Shown here one piece after another: positions 7,471-14,732 of a stretch of 19,392 bases of DNA. Source of the stretch: CAYPSN01 sp041907025 (GTDB taxonomy: Bacteria; Patescibacteriota; Saccharimonadia; CAILAD01; JADZBC01); assembly GCA_041907025.1 (NCBI GenBank), contig JAYRIB010000061.1, positions 1 to 19,392 on the forward strand, given 5' to 3'. The first letter of the stretch is position 1; every line of letters starts with the position of its first letter. A program made the translations under genes and the position numbers. The notes below the pieces were generated by a model, which was not told where the DNA came from, searched no databases, and was given only the letters and a program-made list of their open reading frames with translations.

Positions 7471-8610
7471 TTAGCGCTGCCCTGCAGTGAAGATAATGTG
7501 CGCGAGCTCTCGTGCGGCGTGAGGTTTTGCATACTTATGGATAGTCGCAGCCAAGTAACGCATGTCGGCAGACTGTGAGAACAGCTTCTCTAATTCATTG
7601 AGTAATCTAATTCCGGTCAGATCTTTTTCTGGCAGTAAGCGTACGGCGCCAGCTCGGGCCAGATACTGAGTATTCTTCATCTGTTCATTATTAGCAGCGG
7701 TTGGTAATGGCACAATAATGGCTGGCTTTGCCCAGTGCGCTAGCTCGGCCAAGCTATTTGCCCCGCCGCGCGCCACAACTACGTCGGCAATGCTATACGC
7801 TAGGCCCATTTCGCTATTTAAGAAGCTATATGGTTTATAACTCTCCTTAAGTTCTGGTTCGAGCCTACTAGCCAGGAACCTCGCCCGCTCTATTTGGTTC
7901 TCCCCCACAACATGAATCAGCGTATAGAGTTTTGTAAAGTGCGCCAGGTTGTCGAATACCACAGTGTTAATATTATGCGAACCAAGCGAACCGCCAAAGA
8001 TAAGTATGATCGGTTTTTGATCGCTTATCGTAAAGCTAGTGCGGGCAGTTTGCGGATTACCCACGATGGCACTGCGGCGCAGCGGGTTGCCCGTAAAAAC
8101 TAGGTTATGAAGTCCATACTCCTTATAGAACTCTACTGGGAAGCCAGTAGCGACAGTCTGAGCACTTCTAGAGAGTACCTTGTTGGTCATGCCAAGCACG
8201 GTGTCGGAGTCGTGCAGTACCAGTGGTATCTTAAGCCATTTAGCGGCCAAGCCAACTGGCAGCCCTACGTAGCTACCTTTAACAAAGACCACGTCTGGCT
8301 TATACTTCCGCACCAGCTGATAGGCTCTAAACACACCACCATTGAACTTAAATAAATCCTTAAAATTATGCCAGTTAGTTCGAGCATCAATGGCGGCTTC
8401 GTAGAAGCTCCGGCCGTAACGTCGGAACTTACCAGCCGGAATCCGCGCATACTCTATGCCAGCCCCAGCCAGAACCTTTTGCTCCATAGACCCACCCGAG
8501 CCAATGAACAAGACTTCTAGATTTTTATCGAGCTGTTTTAACTCGTCGAGGACTGCTAGAATCGGAGCTATATGCCCCGCCGTTCCGCCGCCCGATACCA
8601 CTATGCGCAT
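7471..8610 (-). CDS. murG: UDP-N-acetylglucosamine:undecaprenyl-PP-MurNAc-pentapeptide GlcNAc transferase
   Basis: Membrane-associated GT-B glycosyltransferase that converts lipid I to lipid II on the inner face of the membrane. 379 residues, close to the family norm. The N-terminal glycine loop is GGGTAGH (7-13; the usual form is GGTGGH, so one Gly is Ala). The second glycine loop is GGSLGSHNIN (206-215). The UDP-GlcNAc-binding segment RGGANSLAEL (281-290) and the downstream NNEQ (307-310) are present. The ATG at 8610 is fixed by the conserved N-terminus and by a perfect AAGGAGG (8617-8623) 6 bases upstream. That ribosome site and the first 28 codons lie inside the end of ftsW. Its stop abuts the ftsQ start. 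Confidence 0.96.
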   Translation of the reverse strand: MRIVVSGGGTAGHIAPILAVLDELKQLDKNLEVLFIGSGGSMEQKVLAGAGIEYARIPAGKFRRYGRSFYEAAIDARTNWHNFKDLFKFNGGVFRAYQLVRKYKPDVVFVKGSYVGLPVGLAAKWLKIPLVLHDSDTVLGMTNKVLSRSAQTVATGFPVEFYKEYGLHNLVFTGNPLRRSAIVGNPQTARTSFTISDQKPIILIFGGSLGSHNINTVVFDNLAHFTKLYTLIHVVGENQIERARFLASRLEPELKESYKPYSFLNSEMGLAYSIADVVVARGGANSLAELAHWAKPAIIVPLPTAANNEQMKNTQYLARAGAVRLLPEKDLTGIRLLNELEKLFSQSADMRYLAATIHKYAKPHAARELAHIIFTAGQR

Positions 8611-9787
8611 CAGTGGCCTCCTTTATAGTGTATTTTGAAATATTCTGCAGAATGCCGACCGCTATTAGCGACGCCAACATGCTCGTGCCGCCGTAGCTGA
8701 TGAACGGCAACGGTATGCCGGTCAGCGGAATCAGATTAAGCATGGCGGCGATATTCACCAGTGCTTGGAACCCAAACCAGGCAGTAATACCGATTGCCGT
8801 TAATCTAGCAAAGTCATCGGGTGCGCGGCGCACGATTGCCAGGCCGCGATAGACCAGACCTGCGAACAAGCCAATTACGATGCTTGTGCCCCAGAGGCCA
8901 AATTGCTCACCAAGTATGGCAAATATCGAGTCGTTGGTCGACTCTGGCAAGTAGCCATACGATTGCAAACCCTGGCCTAACCCCTTCCCTAGTATACCAC
9001 CTGACCCCAGCGCAATTAAGGCTTGGTTAATGTGGTATCCGCTCGCGCTGACGTCTTCCTTGTGGTTAAAAAACGTCACAACCCGAGCTAACCGATATGG
9101 TTGAGCAATAATCATAGCCACCCCACCTGCAAAGAACATACCCATAGCGCCGCTGTAGAGCCACAGCGGCATACTTGAAAGCAGCAAAACACTCATGCCC
9201 GCCCCCAACAGAACCATGGCGCTCCCCATGTCCTTCTGAATAAACACCGCCAAGAAGCATGATGCGCCCAGGATGAGCAAGAACGGCAACAAACCTTTCG
9301 TGAAGCTCCTAAGCCTGTCCTTGTAACGCTCAAGCCAGGTTGCCAGGTAAAGAATCAAGCCGAGCTTAAAGAACTCAACTGGCTGCAAACTAAGCGAACC
9401 GATGCGTAACCAACGAGTCGCGCCGTTCGTGCTCGTGGACAAACCAGGTATAAGGACAAATAACATCAGGGCAAACGACGCAAAGAACAAAACGGCTGCA
9501 TATTTTCGCCAGAAATCATAGCGAACCTTGGCTACAATGTACCAGACGACCAGACCTAGGCCAAAACTTAGCAGCTGAGTCGTAAAGTAGGTGTTCTTAT
9601 CATTCACTCCGCCCGTAAGCGACAACTTTACGATTGAGCCAGTGGCATAGAGCATAATAAGCCCAACCGCCACCAAAGCCATCACGATTACGGTTAGTAA
9701 GTAGTCAGGCTTGTGCGCCCTAAGCTCGCTGGCTGGTCGCACAATGCTAGCGACACGCCGAACTGGTTGTTCCCTCCGCCGACCCAT
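8525..9787 (-). CDS. ftsW: SEDS-family peptidoglycan polymerase FtsW
   Basis: Septal glycan-chain polymerase that works with FtsI on lipid II. 420 residues with about ten hydrophobic segments after a basic cytoplasmic N-terminus. SEDS hallmarks are present: GATRWLRIGSLSLQPVEFFK (122-141), KDMGSA (185-190), and the extracellular loop ESTNDSIFAILGEQFG with the putative catalytic Asp at 286. The FISYGGTSM segment near the C-terminus is also typical. After the last helix the chain continues for about 40 hydrophilic residues rich in Ser, Arg and Gly. The last 28 codons overlap the start of murG in another frame. The ATG at 9787 is 9 bases after the mraY stop; only a weak AGAAG precedes it. Confidence 0.95.
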   Translation of the reverse strand: MGRRREQPVRRVASIVRPASELRAHKPDYLLTVIVMALVAVGLIMLYATGSIVKLSLTGGVNDKNTYFTTQLLSFGLGLVVWYIVAKVRYDFWRKYAAVLFFASFALMLFVLIPGLSTSTNGATRWLRIGSLSLQPVEFFKLGLILYLATWLERYKDRLRSFTKGLLPFLLILGASCFLAVFIQKDMGSAMVLLGAGMSVLLLSSMPLWLYSGAMGMFFAGGVAMIIAQPYRLARVVTFFNHKEDVSASGYHINQALIALGSGGILGKGLGQGLQSYGYLPESTNDSIFAILGEQFGLWGTSIVIGLFAGLVYRGLAIVRRAPDDFARLTAIGITAWFGFQALVNIAAMLNLIPLTGIPLPFISYGGTSMLASLIAVGILQNISKYTIKEATDAHSGIGRRNGGAYSSDSSSPRRVKTAR

Positions 9788-9796
9788 ATCTTCTGA

Positions 9797-10831
9797 CTAA
9801 CCTCGTGTAATTAAGCCAATAATAATGCCGCCGACTGCACAAACGGCCCCAATCACCCAGAAGCGCATAGTAACTTTGGTTTCTGGCCAACCAATTGCCT
9901 GTAAGTGGTGATGGACTGGTGCCGAGAGGAAGATCTTCTTCTTACGAATACGCTTCGAGAGTATCTGCAATACGCTAGACCCGGCCTCGGCGACAAACAC
10001 CGCGCCAATAATCGGCAACACGAAGACCGAGTTAGTAAGCATGGCCACCACGCCCAAGGCCGTGCCCAAGGCAAACGCACCGCTATCCCCCATCAGGAAC
10101 CGTGCGGGGAAGATATTAAACCACGTATACGAGAGCATGGCACCGACTACAGCAGCACAAAACCCAGCGATACCATAGTTGCCCTGCACGAGCGCAATGA
10201 CAGCAAAGGCGCCAAATGCAAGGCTGAGCAAACCGCCGGCCAGCCCATCAAGCCCATCTGTAATGTTGACGGCATTGGCCGTAGAGATCACCACGAGGAC
10301 GAACAGCGGGATGTAGAGCCAACCAATACTAAAGTCGCCCACGGCTGGCACATGAATAAGGTTATAGCCGAGTTTGTAATAGAAGTACAAAGCACCTGCC
10401 GCGGCAATACCGAAAATAAGCATAAACTTAAGCCGAGAACGCAGGCCGCCGGCCAGATTCTTGGAGCCGCGAATATTAATATAGTCATCGATCAGACCAA
10501 CGACGCCAGCACTTACAAAGGCAAACAAAGGCAGCCAGGTTTGGTTGCGACTAAAGTTCAGCGTAACGGTCACCAGCACAACCGCTGCGATAGCAATAAT
10601 CCCAGCCATCGTTGGAAAATCTCGGGCATGTTTAGCCGCCTGCAGACTATGCACGATTGGCGTTGCCTCACCGCTTGTCGAAGAATGCGTGCGGGCCTGT
10701 TTCCACCACTTATGCTTAAATGCAAAGTGTGTATATACCGGCGTAAGCGCCATAGCGGCTACAAAAGCCAGGAAGGCTTGCAAAAGAACACTCGATAATT
10801 GATTAATACTAAAGCTGATTGTTTCTGTCAT
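9797..10831 (-). CDS. mraY: Phospho-N-acetylmuramoyl-pentapeptide transferase
   Basis: Integral membrane enzyme that transfers phospho-MurNAc-pentapeptide from UDP to undecaprenyl phosphate, giving lipid I. 344 residues with about ten membrane segments. The catalytic and Mg-binding residues are visible: DD at 115-116 in GLIDDYINI, NAVNITDGLDGLAGG (186-200, Asp192 and Asp195), and MGDSGAFALG (247-256, Asp249). The conserved C-terminal APVHHHLQAIGWPE loop has HHH at 307-309. The usual N-terminal PTMGG is replaced by DFPTMAGI (71-78). The ATG is preceded by AAGGAG at a 6-base spacing. It lies 34 bases downstream of ftsI. Confidence 0.96.
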   Translation of the reverse strand: MTETISFSINQLSSVLLQAFLAFVAAMALTPVYTHFAFKHKWWKQARTHSSTSGEATPIVHSLQAAKHARDFPTMAGIIAIAAVVLVTVTLNFSRNQTWLPLFAFVSAGVVGLIDDYINIRGSKNLAGGLRSRLKFMLIFGIAAAGALYFYYKLGYNLIHVPAVGDFSIGWLYIPLFVLVVISTANAVNITDGLDGLAGGLLSLAFGAFAVIALVQGNYGIAGFCAAVVGAMLSYTWFNIFPARFLMGDSGAFALGTALGVVAMLTNSVFVLPIIGAVFVAEAGSSVLQILSKRIRKKKIFLSAPVHHHLQAIGWPETKVTMRFWVIGAVCAVGGIIIGLITRG

Positions 10832-10865
10832 ATTGTACTCCTTATTCTACCATATCTGGGCGTTG

Positions 10866-12611
10866 TCATAACTTTGGTGGCACCTGATAATACTTCAGCA
10901 ATGCTTTCGCAACGGTGGCAAAAGCTGGTACAGCTGTCTTCTCGGCAAAGCCTTCAACCTTTGGGTAATCAATTCTCACCATCATAACGAACTTCGGGTC
11001 TTCAATTGGTGCAAAGCCTACGAAGCTACCAATGTTCTTGACTTCTTCGTAGCCGCTACCATCAGCTTTCGGGACCTGAGCCGTGCCAGTTTTTCCAGCT
11101 ACCGTGTAGCCTGGCATCTTAGTAGCCCAGCCAGAACCCTTCTCGACCACACGCCCCATCATGGTCGCTACTGTGGCAGCGGCTTGTGGACTAATGACCT
11201 GAGAGTTCACGAGCTTCGGCTCGTTGCGTTTAATGCTACCATCTTTGTTGACTGTGCCATCAACCAAATATGGTTGGTACAGCTTGCCACCGTTCGCAAT
11301 CGCCGAAACAGCCTGAACCATTTGGATTGTTGTGACCGCGATTCCCTGACCAAACGTCATGTTAGCATAGTCCACATCATAGGTGCTGGGCGACTTAATC
11401 GGCACTGCGGCTTCACCAGCTTGCTCAATACCAGTGGGTACCCCGAAGCCAAACTTTTGAATGTAACCAGCCAACAGCTCCTTACCACTCTTGGTCACCT
11501 TGCCAGAATCGTTCCCAAGCTGTTTCAATACAAAAACCATGCCAGTGTTAAGGGACTTCTGGATAACATCGTACATAGTCTGCACACCAAATTTGTGATT
11601 CTCAGCGTTACGAATCGTCTTGCCGCTCACGACCACCTCGCCCGTGTCGTCATAGGTGGTGTCTGCTTTGACCTTACCGCTGTCTAAACCAGCCGCCATG
11701 GTAATTACCTTAAAGCCCGATCCTGGCTCGAACAGGTCTGTTACGGCACTATTGCGGAACACACGGTAGTCAGCTGCCTTAACACTGCCGAAGTTGTTCG
11801 GATCATAGTCAGGATAGTTCACGAGCGCCTTAATAGCACCAGTGTTTGGATCCATCACCACAATACTGCCAGACTCTGCTCGGTTTTCGTTTACCGCCTT
11901 TTCTAGCGCAGAGGCTGCTACAGCCTGTATGCTGCGATCAATAGTCAGAACTACGTCTTTGCCGTTCTGCGGCTCGATAATGGTGTTCTCGTTGCTTACA
12001 ATCGGCACACCAAGACTGTCTGTAGCAGCCTTGAGCTGGCCGTTCCTTCCAGTGAGGTCCGTATTAAGGTATTGTTCGATGCCATACTGACCATCGCCAT
12101 CAATATTCACATAACCAATCAAATGAGCCAGCAGATTGGCCTCAGGATAATAGCGGTAGTCAGTTGGCCTAAGCACGATGCCTGGAATTTTTAGCGCTCG
12201 GATCTTGGCGGCTTCTTCACTACTAACCCGCTGTTTGAGCTCAATATAACGCGACTTACTAAACGTCAATTGCTTCTCTAAGGCTACCCGATCAAGCCCC
12301 GTTACTTCAGAAAGCTGGCGAGCTGCCTGTGCCGGCTTGGCAATAAACTTCGGATCCGCATAGAGCATATTGAGCTTTTGATTGAGGGCCACGGGATACA
12401 GTTCACCATTCTCATCTAAGTAAATCTGGCCACGTGAGGCCGGAATCTGGAACTTACGTGACTGCTGCGAAGTGGCCTTGGCTTCGTACTCCTGACCCAG
12501 CACCACTTGAACCTGAAATAACCGCACCAAAATAATACTAAAGCACAACGCAAAAAATACAGTCAGGGCGTTGAGGCGCCACTTGGTCTGTATTTCGCGC
12601 GTAAAACTCAA
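10866..12611 (-). CDS. ftsI: Septal class B penicillin-binding protein (FtsI/PBP2-type transpeptidase)
   Basis: Cross-links septal peptidoglycan. 581 residues: a short cytoplasmic tail, one membrane anchor (about 13-38), a pedestal/dimerisation domain with ASRGQIYLDENGE (58-70), and the transpeptidase. Active-site motifs are SGFK (298-301, nucleophile Ser298 in LFEPGSGFK), SLN (353-355) and KTG (507-509 in AGKTGTAQVP). No PASTA repeats follow, so it ends just after the transpeptidase. The N-terminal frame fits a TTG start at 12609-12611. No ATG is available near the N-terminus, and a run of six G (12615-12620) serves as the ribosome site, overlapping the ftsL TAG. It is the only gene here ending in TGA. 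Confidence 0.95.
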   Translation of the reverse strand: MSFTREIQTKWRLNALTVFFALCFSIILVRLFQVQVVLGQEYEAKATSQQSRKFQIPASRGQIYLDENGELYPVALNQKLNMLYADPKFIAKPAQAARQLSEVTGLDRVALEKQLTFSKSRYIELKQRVSSEEAAKIRALKIPGIVLRPTDYRYYPEANLLAHLIGYVNIDGDGQYGIEQYLNTDLTGRNGQLKAATDSLGVPIVSNENTIIEPQNGKDVVLTIDRSIQAVAASALEKAVNENRAESGSIVVMDPNTGAIKALVNYPDYDPNNFGSVKAADYRVFRNSAVTDLFEPGSGFKVITMAAGLDSGKVKADTTYDDTGEVVVSGKTIRNAENHKFGVQTMYDVIQKSLNTGMVFVLKQLGNDSGKVTKSGKELLAGYIQKFGFGVPTGIEQAGEAAVPIKSPSTYDVDYANMTFGQGIAVTTIQMVQAVSAIANGGKLYQPYLVDGTVNKDGSIKRNEPKLVNSQVISPQAAATVATMMGRVVEKGSGWATKMPGYTVAGKTGTAQVPKADGSGYEEVKNIGSFVGFAPIEDPKFVMMVRIDYPKVEGFAEKTAVPAFATVAKALLKYYQVPPKL

Positions 12612-12619
12612 ACTCCCCC

Positions 12620-12949
12620 CTATCTTACTTGATCTGCGTATGTCACCTTGTCGACGGCTACCATGTTTTTAGCAACTGCAGACTGTTTGGCCACAGCGAT
12701 TGACTGGAGTCGTGCCGCATCGACCTGGAGCTTCTCCTTTTTGGCCTGTAAATCATCGCGTGTTTGCGACAGTGTCGAGATACGATAATTAAATGTCGAC
12801 GTTTTTGTCACCTGCGACAGATATAGTAATGATAACAAAATAACCAGACTAATCAACATAAGTGCAATTGTCAGCGGGCCAGATTTAATCTGTGTTTGGG
12901 AACGGGTAAAGTTTTGATTGCGACGCATGGCGACAGTAGCAGTAGACAT
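12620..12949 (-). CDS. ftsL: Divisome protein FtsL (FtsL/DivIC-like)
   Basis: 109 residues: a basic N-terminal tail, one membrane segment (about 25-45), then a predicted coiled coil (about 52-90) with heptad-like Leu/Ile spacing and many Lys, Asp and Gln. Sequence conservation in this family is low. The call therefore rests on the topology, the length and the position directly between rsmH and ftsI, the classic location. FtsL forms a trimer with FtsB/DivIC and FtsQ that activates FtsW-FtsI. AAGGAG lies 5 bases before the ATG. It is preceded by a 74-base untranslated gap containing CAAAAA repeats. Confidence 0.85.
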   Translation of the reverse strand: MSTATVAMRRNQNFTRSQTQIKSGPLTIALMLISLVILLSLLYLSQVTKTSTFNYRISTLSQTRDDLQAKKEKLQVDAARLQSIAVAKQSAVAKNMVAVDKVTYADQVR

Positions 12950-12980
12950 CGTTTCTCCTTTTTGGTGTTTGAGTTTAAAG

Positions 12981-13010
12981 TATTTTTGTTTTTGTTTTTG
13001 TTTGTGTTGA
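12981..13010 (-). repeat. (CAAAAA)n tract in the ftsL leader
   Basis: On the minus (mRNA) strand the leader reads CAAACAAAAACAAAAACAA and so on: three near-perfect CAAAAA units. Related tracts occur before the 22-codon ORF (13105-13120), before rsmH (14054-14075), after mraZ (14241-14263) and, more loosely, before mraZ (14661-14676). Such A/C runs stay unfolded; a role as a translation-enhancing or spacer element is inferred. Confidence 0.5.
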
Positions 13011-13018
13011 ACGTGGGC

Positions 13019-13032
13019 GCTAACTAGTTAGC
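13019..13032. repeat. 14-base perfect palindrome over the stop codon of the 22-codon ORF
   Basis: GCTAACTAGTTAGC is self-complementary. In the mRNA it can form a 5-base-pair hairpin whose CTAG loop carries most of the stop codon (13024-13026). Confidence 0.5.
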
Positions 13033-13092
13033 AGCAATAACGCGAACTTTGAGCTTTACAGCTCGGCTGTGACCTTTGACTTTGACTGACAT
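13024..13092 (-). CDS. 22-residue basic small protein or leader peptide between rsmH and ftsL
   Basis: A very short ORF with a near-ideal ribosome site: AAGGAGG (13100-13106) 7 bases before the ATG, the joint best Shine-Dalgarno in this operon together with murG. The product begins MSVKVKGHSR. It has six Lys/Arg plus one His and no acidic residues, with hydrophobic and basic residues alternating as in an amphipathic beta strand. It ends in TAG inside a 14-base palindrome. It is 24 bases after rsmH and 74 before ftsL. I recognise no family. It may be a genuine microprotein, for example an RNA- or membrane-associated peptide, or a leader ORF controlling ftsL translation. That it is translated is inferred from the ribosome site; the function is unknown. 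Confidence 0.55.
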   Translation of the reverse strand: MSVKVKGHSRAVKLKVRVIAAN

Positions 13093-13116
13093 AAGTATGC
13101 CTCCTTTTGTTTTTGT

Positions 13117-14019
13117 TTATTTTATATACTCTACGGCTCGCAGCTTGGCGCTCCGAGCACGCGGGTTGAAATCTTTCTCATCCAAGCCTGCAATAGGCTT
13201 TTTGGTAACTAACCTGAACTTTGGAACTGACACATCCTGACCCATCTGGTCCTTCTCTGATCTGGTAATGGTGCGGAAGTACTGTTTTACCATACGATCC
13301 TCGAGCGAATGGAAGCTAATGACGGCAAGCCGACCACCTGGCTTGAGCAGGGCGGTTGCAGTTGGCAACATTCTGGTGAGTGCGCCTAGCTCGTCATTGA
13401 CCGCAATGCGCAAAGCCTGGAATGTCTTGGTAGCTGGGTGGATCTTGGATTTGCGATCATGGCCGACAGCTTGCTCAACGATCTGAGCGAGCTGCGCGGT
13501 CGAGTCAATAGTGCTCACCTTCCTCGTTTCCACTATTGCTTTGGCAATTCGTCGACTCCGTCGTTCCTCGCCGTATTCGTAAATCACGTCGGCCAACCGA
13601 GCTTCTGGCAGTCGAGCAATCAGCTCGGCAGCCGTCTCCCCCTGGCTTGTATCCATCCGCATATCAAGCGGACCATCGCTCTTAAAGCTAAAGCCGCGCT
13701 CAGGGCGGTCTAGCTGCACCGAGGAAACCCCGATGTCGGCTAAGATCATGTCGGCAAAAGGCAACTCCAGGCCCGCTAGATCGCCGAAATTGGCTTTCTT
13801 TACGTGCACCCGCGGATCGTTTTTAAAGCGATCATTGAGCGCCGCAACGGCTTCTGGGTCCTGGTCGATTAACACGCCCTCACCATTCTTCCCTACGCGC
13901 CCAAGCAACGCCGCACTATGACCGCCAAATCCAGCGGTAAGATCAATGAAGATCTCACCAGGTTTGGGGGCAAGCACGTCAATTACTTGTTCGAGTAAAA
14001 CTGGTATGTGTTGTTCCAT
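13117..14019 (-). CDS. rsmH: 16S rRNA (cytosine1402-N4)-methyltransferase RsmH (MraW)
   Basis: S-adenosylmethionine-dependent methyltransferase acting on C1402 in the 30S decoding centre. 300 residues, family-normal. Motifs in order: EQHIPVLLEQV at the N-terminus, the SAM-binding DLTAGFGGHS (26-35), LADIGVSSVQLD, RGFSF, GPLDMRMD, YGEERRSRRIAKAI, HPATKTFQALRIAVNDEL, SFHSLEDRMVK and the C-terminal NPRARSAKLR. It starts at ATG 14019. Only a weak AGGT stands 12 bases upstream, so its initiation may depend on the long leader or the A-rich tract. It is separated from mraZ by 285 untranslated bases, unusually far for this gene pair. Confidence 0.96.
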   Translation of the reverse strand: MEQHIPVLLEQVIDVLAPKPGEIFIDLTAGFGGHSAALLGRVGKNGEGVLIDQDPEAVAALNDRFKNDPRVHVKKANFGDLAGLELPFADMILADIGVSSVQLDRPERGFSFKSDGPLDMRMDTSQGETAAELIARLPEARLADVIYEYGEERRSRRIAKAIVETRKVSTIDSTAQLAQIVEQAVGHDRKSKIHPATKTFQALRIAVNDELGALTRMLPTATALLKPGGRLAVISFHSLEDRMVKQYFRTITRSEKDQMGQDVSVPKFRLVTKKPIAGLDEKDFNPRARSAKLRAVEYIK

Positions 14020-14304
14020 ATTGTCAAGGTTACCTATTCAGCAGCCAGTTGTCTATTTTTGTTTTTGTTTTTTTGAGTAACGAGTCGGCGAGAATGCCGT
14101 CTCTTTAGTGTGACAAGGACTTGTCATGATTGACGATAAGTCCTTGAAAAGTGTTTGTGAGGTGGAGTTTTGTTGGTACGTGGGGCAGGATTCAAGCGCT
14201 CCCCATTGATTCGCCTACTGACTACCGAATAGCTAACTTTGATTTTTGTATTTGTTTTTGTAAAAGTACTGCTTCTAGTCGGGCTAGAAACCCATCATTT
14301 AGTC
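14020..14304 (-). promoter_or_regulatory. Long untranslated mraZ-rsmH interval with hairpins and CAAAAA tracts
   Basis: 285 bases without an ORF. In mRNA order: a hairpin right after mraZ (TTCTAG, loop CCCGA, CTAGAA; 14273-14289) with a short CTTTTAC behind it, which may be a weak terminator or attenuator; an A-rich tract (14241-14263); a possible TGGGG/CCCCA pairing (14181-14185 with 14201-14205); a strong hairpin (CAAGGACTT 14114-14122 with AAGTCCTTG 14138-14146, plus an inner GTCA/TGAC); a second CAAAAA tract (14054-14075); then rsmH. No convincing promoter was seen. A regulatory leader is inferred. Confidence 0.45.
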
Positions 14305-14658
14305 TTAAGCGTCGGCGCTAATGCGCCAGTACTTACCAGCGCGCACCGCAACGATGTCGCGGGTGATGCCGGCGTAGGCCAAATGATGAGCTTCTAAGGT
14401 CACTCTCCCCTGTTTTGCATCCAGGGCGGCTACTATTTTGCCAGTGCGGAACTTAACGTTGAGATCAGCAATGCGTTCGTCGAGGATATCCCCGTTGAGT
14501 GCTTGCTCCATCTCGCCTGTCCATATGGCTTTAGGGTAAAGGTGCAGGTAGTTCTTAAATCCTTGGGTTATGACAACTTCGCTCCCGAATTCCTCGCGCA
14601 ACTCCTTCGGTATGGTTAACCGGTTCTTATCATCTAGTTTGCGTTTGAAGAAATCCAT
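14305..14658 (-). CDS. mraZ: Transcriptional regulator MraZ
   Basis: First gene of the dcw operon, a DNA-binding ring-forming repressor in characterised bacteria. 117 residues from the ATG at 14658, shorter than the usual 140-150. It has two SpoVT/AbrB-type halves: RKLDDKNRLTIPKELREEFG (residues 6-25) and ALDAKQGRVTLEAHHLAYAG (78-97). An in-frame GTG at 14685 would add nine residues. It lies inside the putative operator and only about 11 bases after the expected transcription start, so I prefer the ATG. The ribosome site is weak (AAGAG about 9 bases before the ATG). Four TGGGT boxes around its promoter strongly suggest autoregulation. Confidence 0.93.
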   Translation of the reverse strand: MDFFKRKLDDKNRLTIPKELREEFGSEVVITQGFKNYLHLYPKAIWTGEMEQALNGDILDERIADLNVKFRTGKIVAALDAKQGRVTLEAHHLAYAGITRDIVAVRAGKYWRISADA

Positions 14659-14679
14659 ATTGTTTTGCTCTTTTGTCTT

Positions 14680-14725
14680 ACCCACTTCTACCCACTAGAC
14701 CCAGTATACACCTGTAGCTTACCCA
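14680..14725 (-). promoter_or_regulatory. Putative MraZ operator: four TGGGT boxes
   Basis: On the minus strand TGGGT occurs at 14721-14725, 14699-14703, 14690-14694 and 14680-14684. The last three are separated by 4 and 5 bases, giving a spacing of about one helical turn; the first is 17 bases further upstream. E. coli MraZ is known to bind TGGGN direct repeats with 5-base spacers. The boxes cover the promoter spacer, one edge of the -10 and the start region, as expected for repression. Confidence 0.75.
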
Positions 14726-14732
14726 CTGTAAA
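14703..14732 (-). promoter_or_regulatory. Promoter of the dcw operon
   Basis: On the minus strand: TTTACA (14727-14732), an 18-base spacer, TATACT (14703-14708). The expected start is near 14696, leaving a leader of about 38 bases before the mraZ ATG. Both hexamers match the sigma70 consensus at five of six positions. It is interleaved with the TGGGT boxes. Confidence 0.65.

Noticed and set aside
9905..10798. 297-codon open frame on the plus strand opposite mraY
   Set aside because: It is antisense to a gene with all MraY catalytic motifs, and its translation is low in hydrophobic residues with no family pattern. It is a shadow of mraY codon usage.
10866..10868. Possible UGA recoding (Gracilibacteria/SR1 code)
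   Set aside because: The only TGA at a gene end follows a complete FtsI transpeptidase domain, and no conserved motif in the window requires TGA as glycine.
14181..14205. tRNA-like end (TTGAATCC flanked by GGGG/CCCC) in the mraZ-rsmH gap
   Set aside because: No T-loop TTCGA, D-loop or anticodon arm can be built around it.
14659..14685. Longer mraZ start at GTG 14685
   Set aside because: It lies within the TGGGT operator boxes, about 11 bases from the predicted transcription start, and would add nine residues ahead of the conserved MraZ N-terminus.
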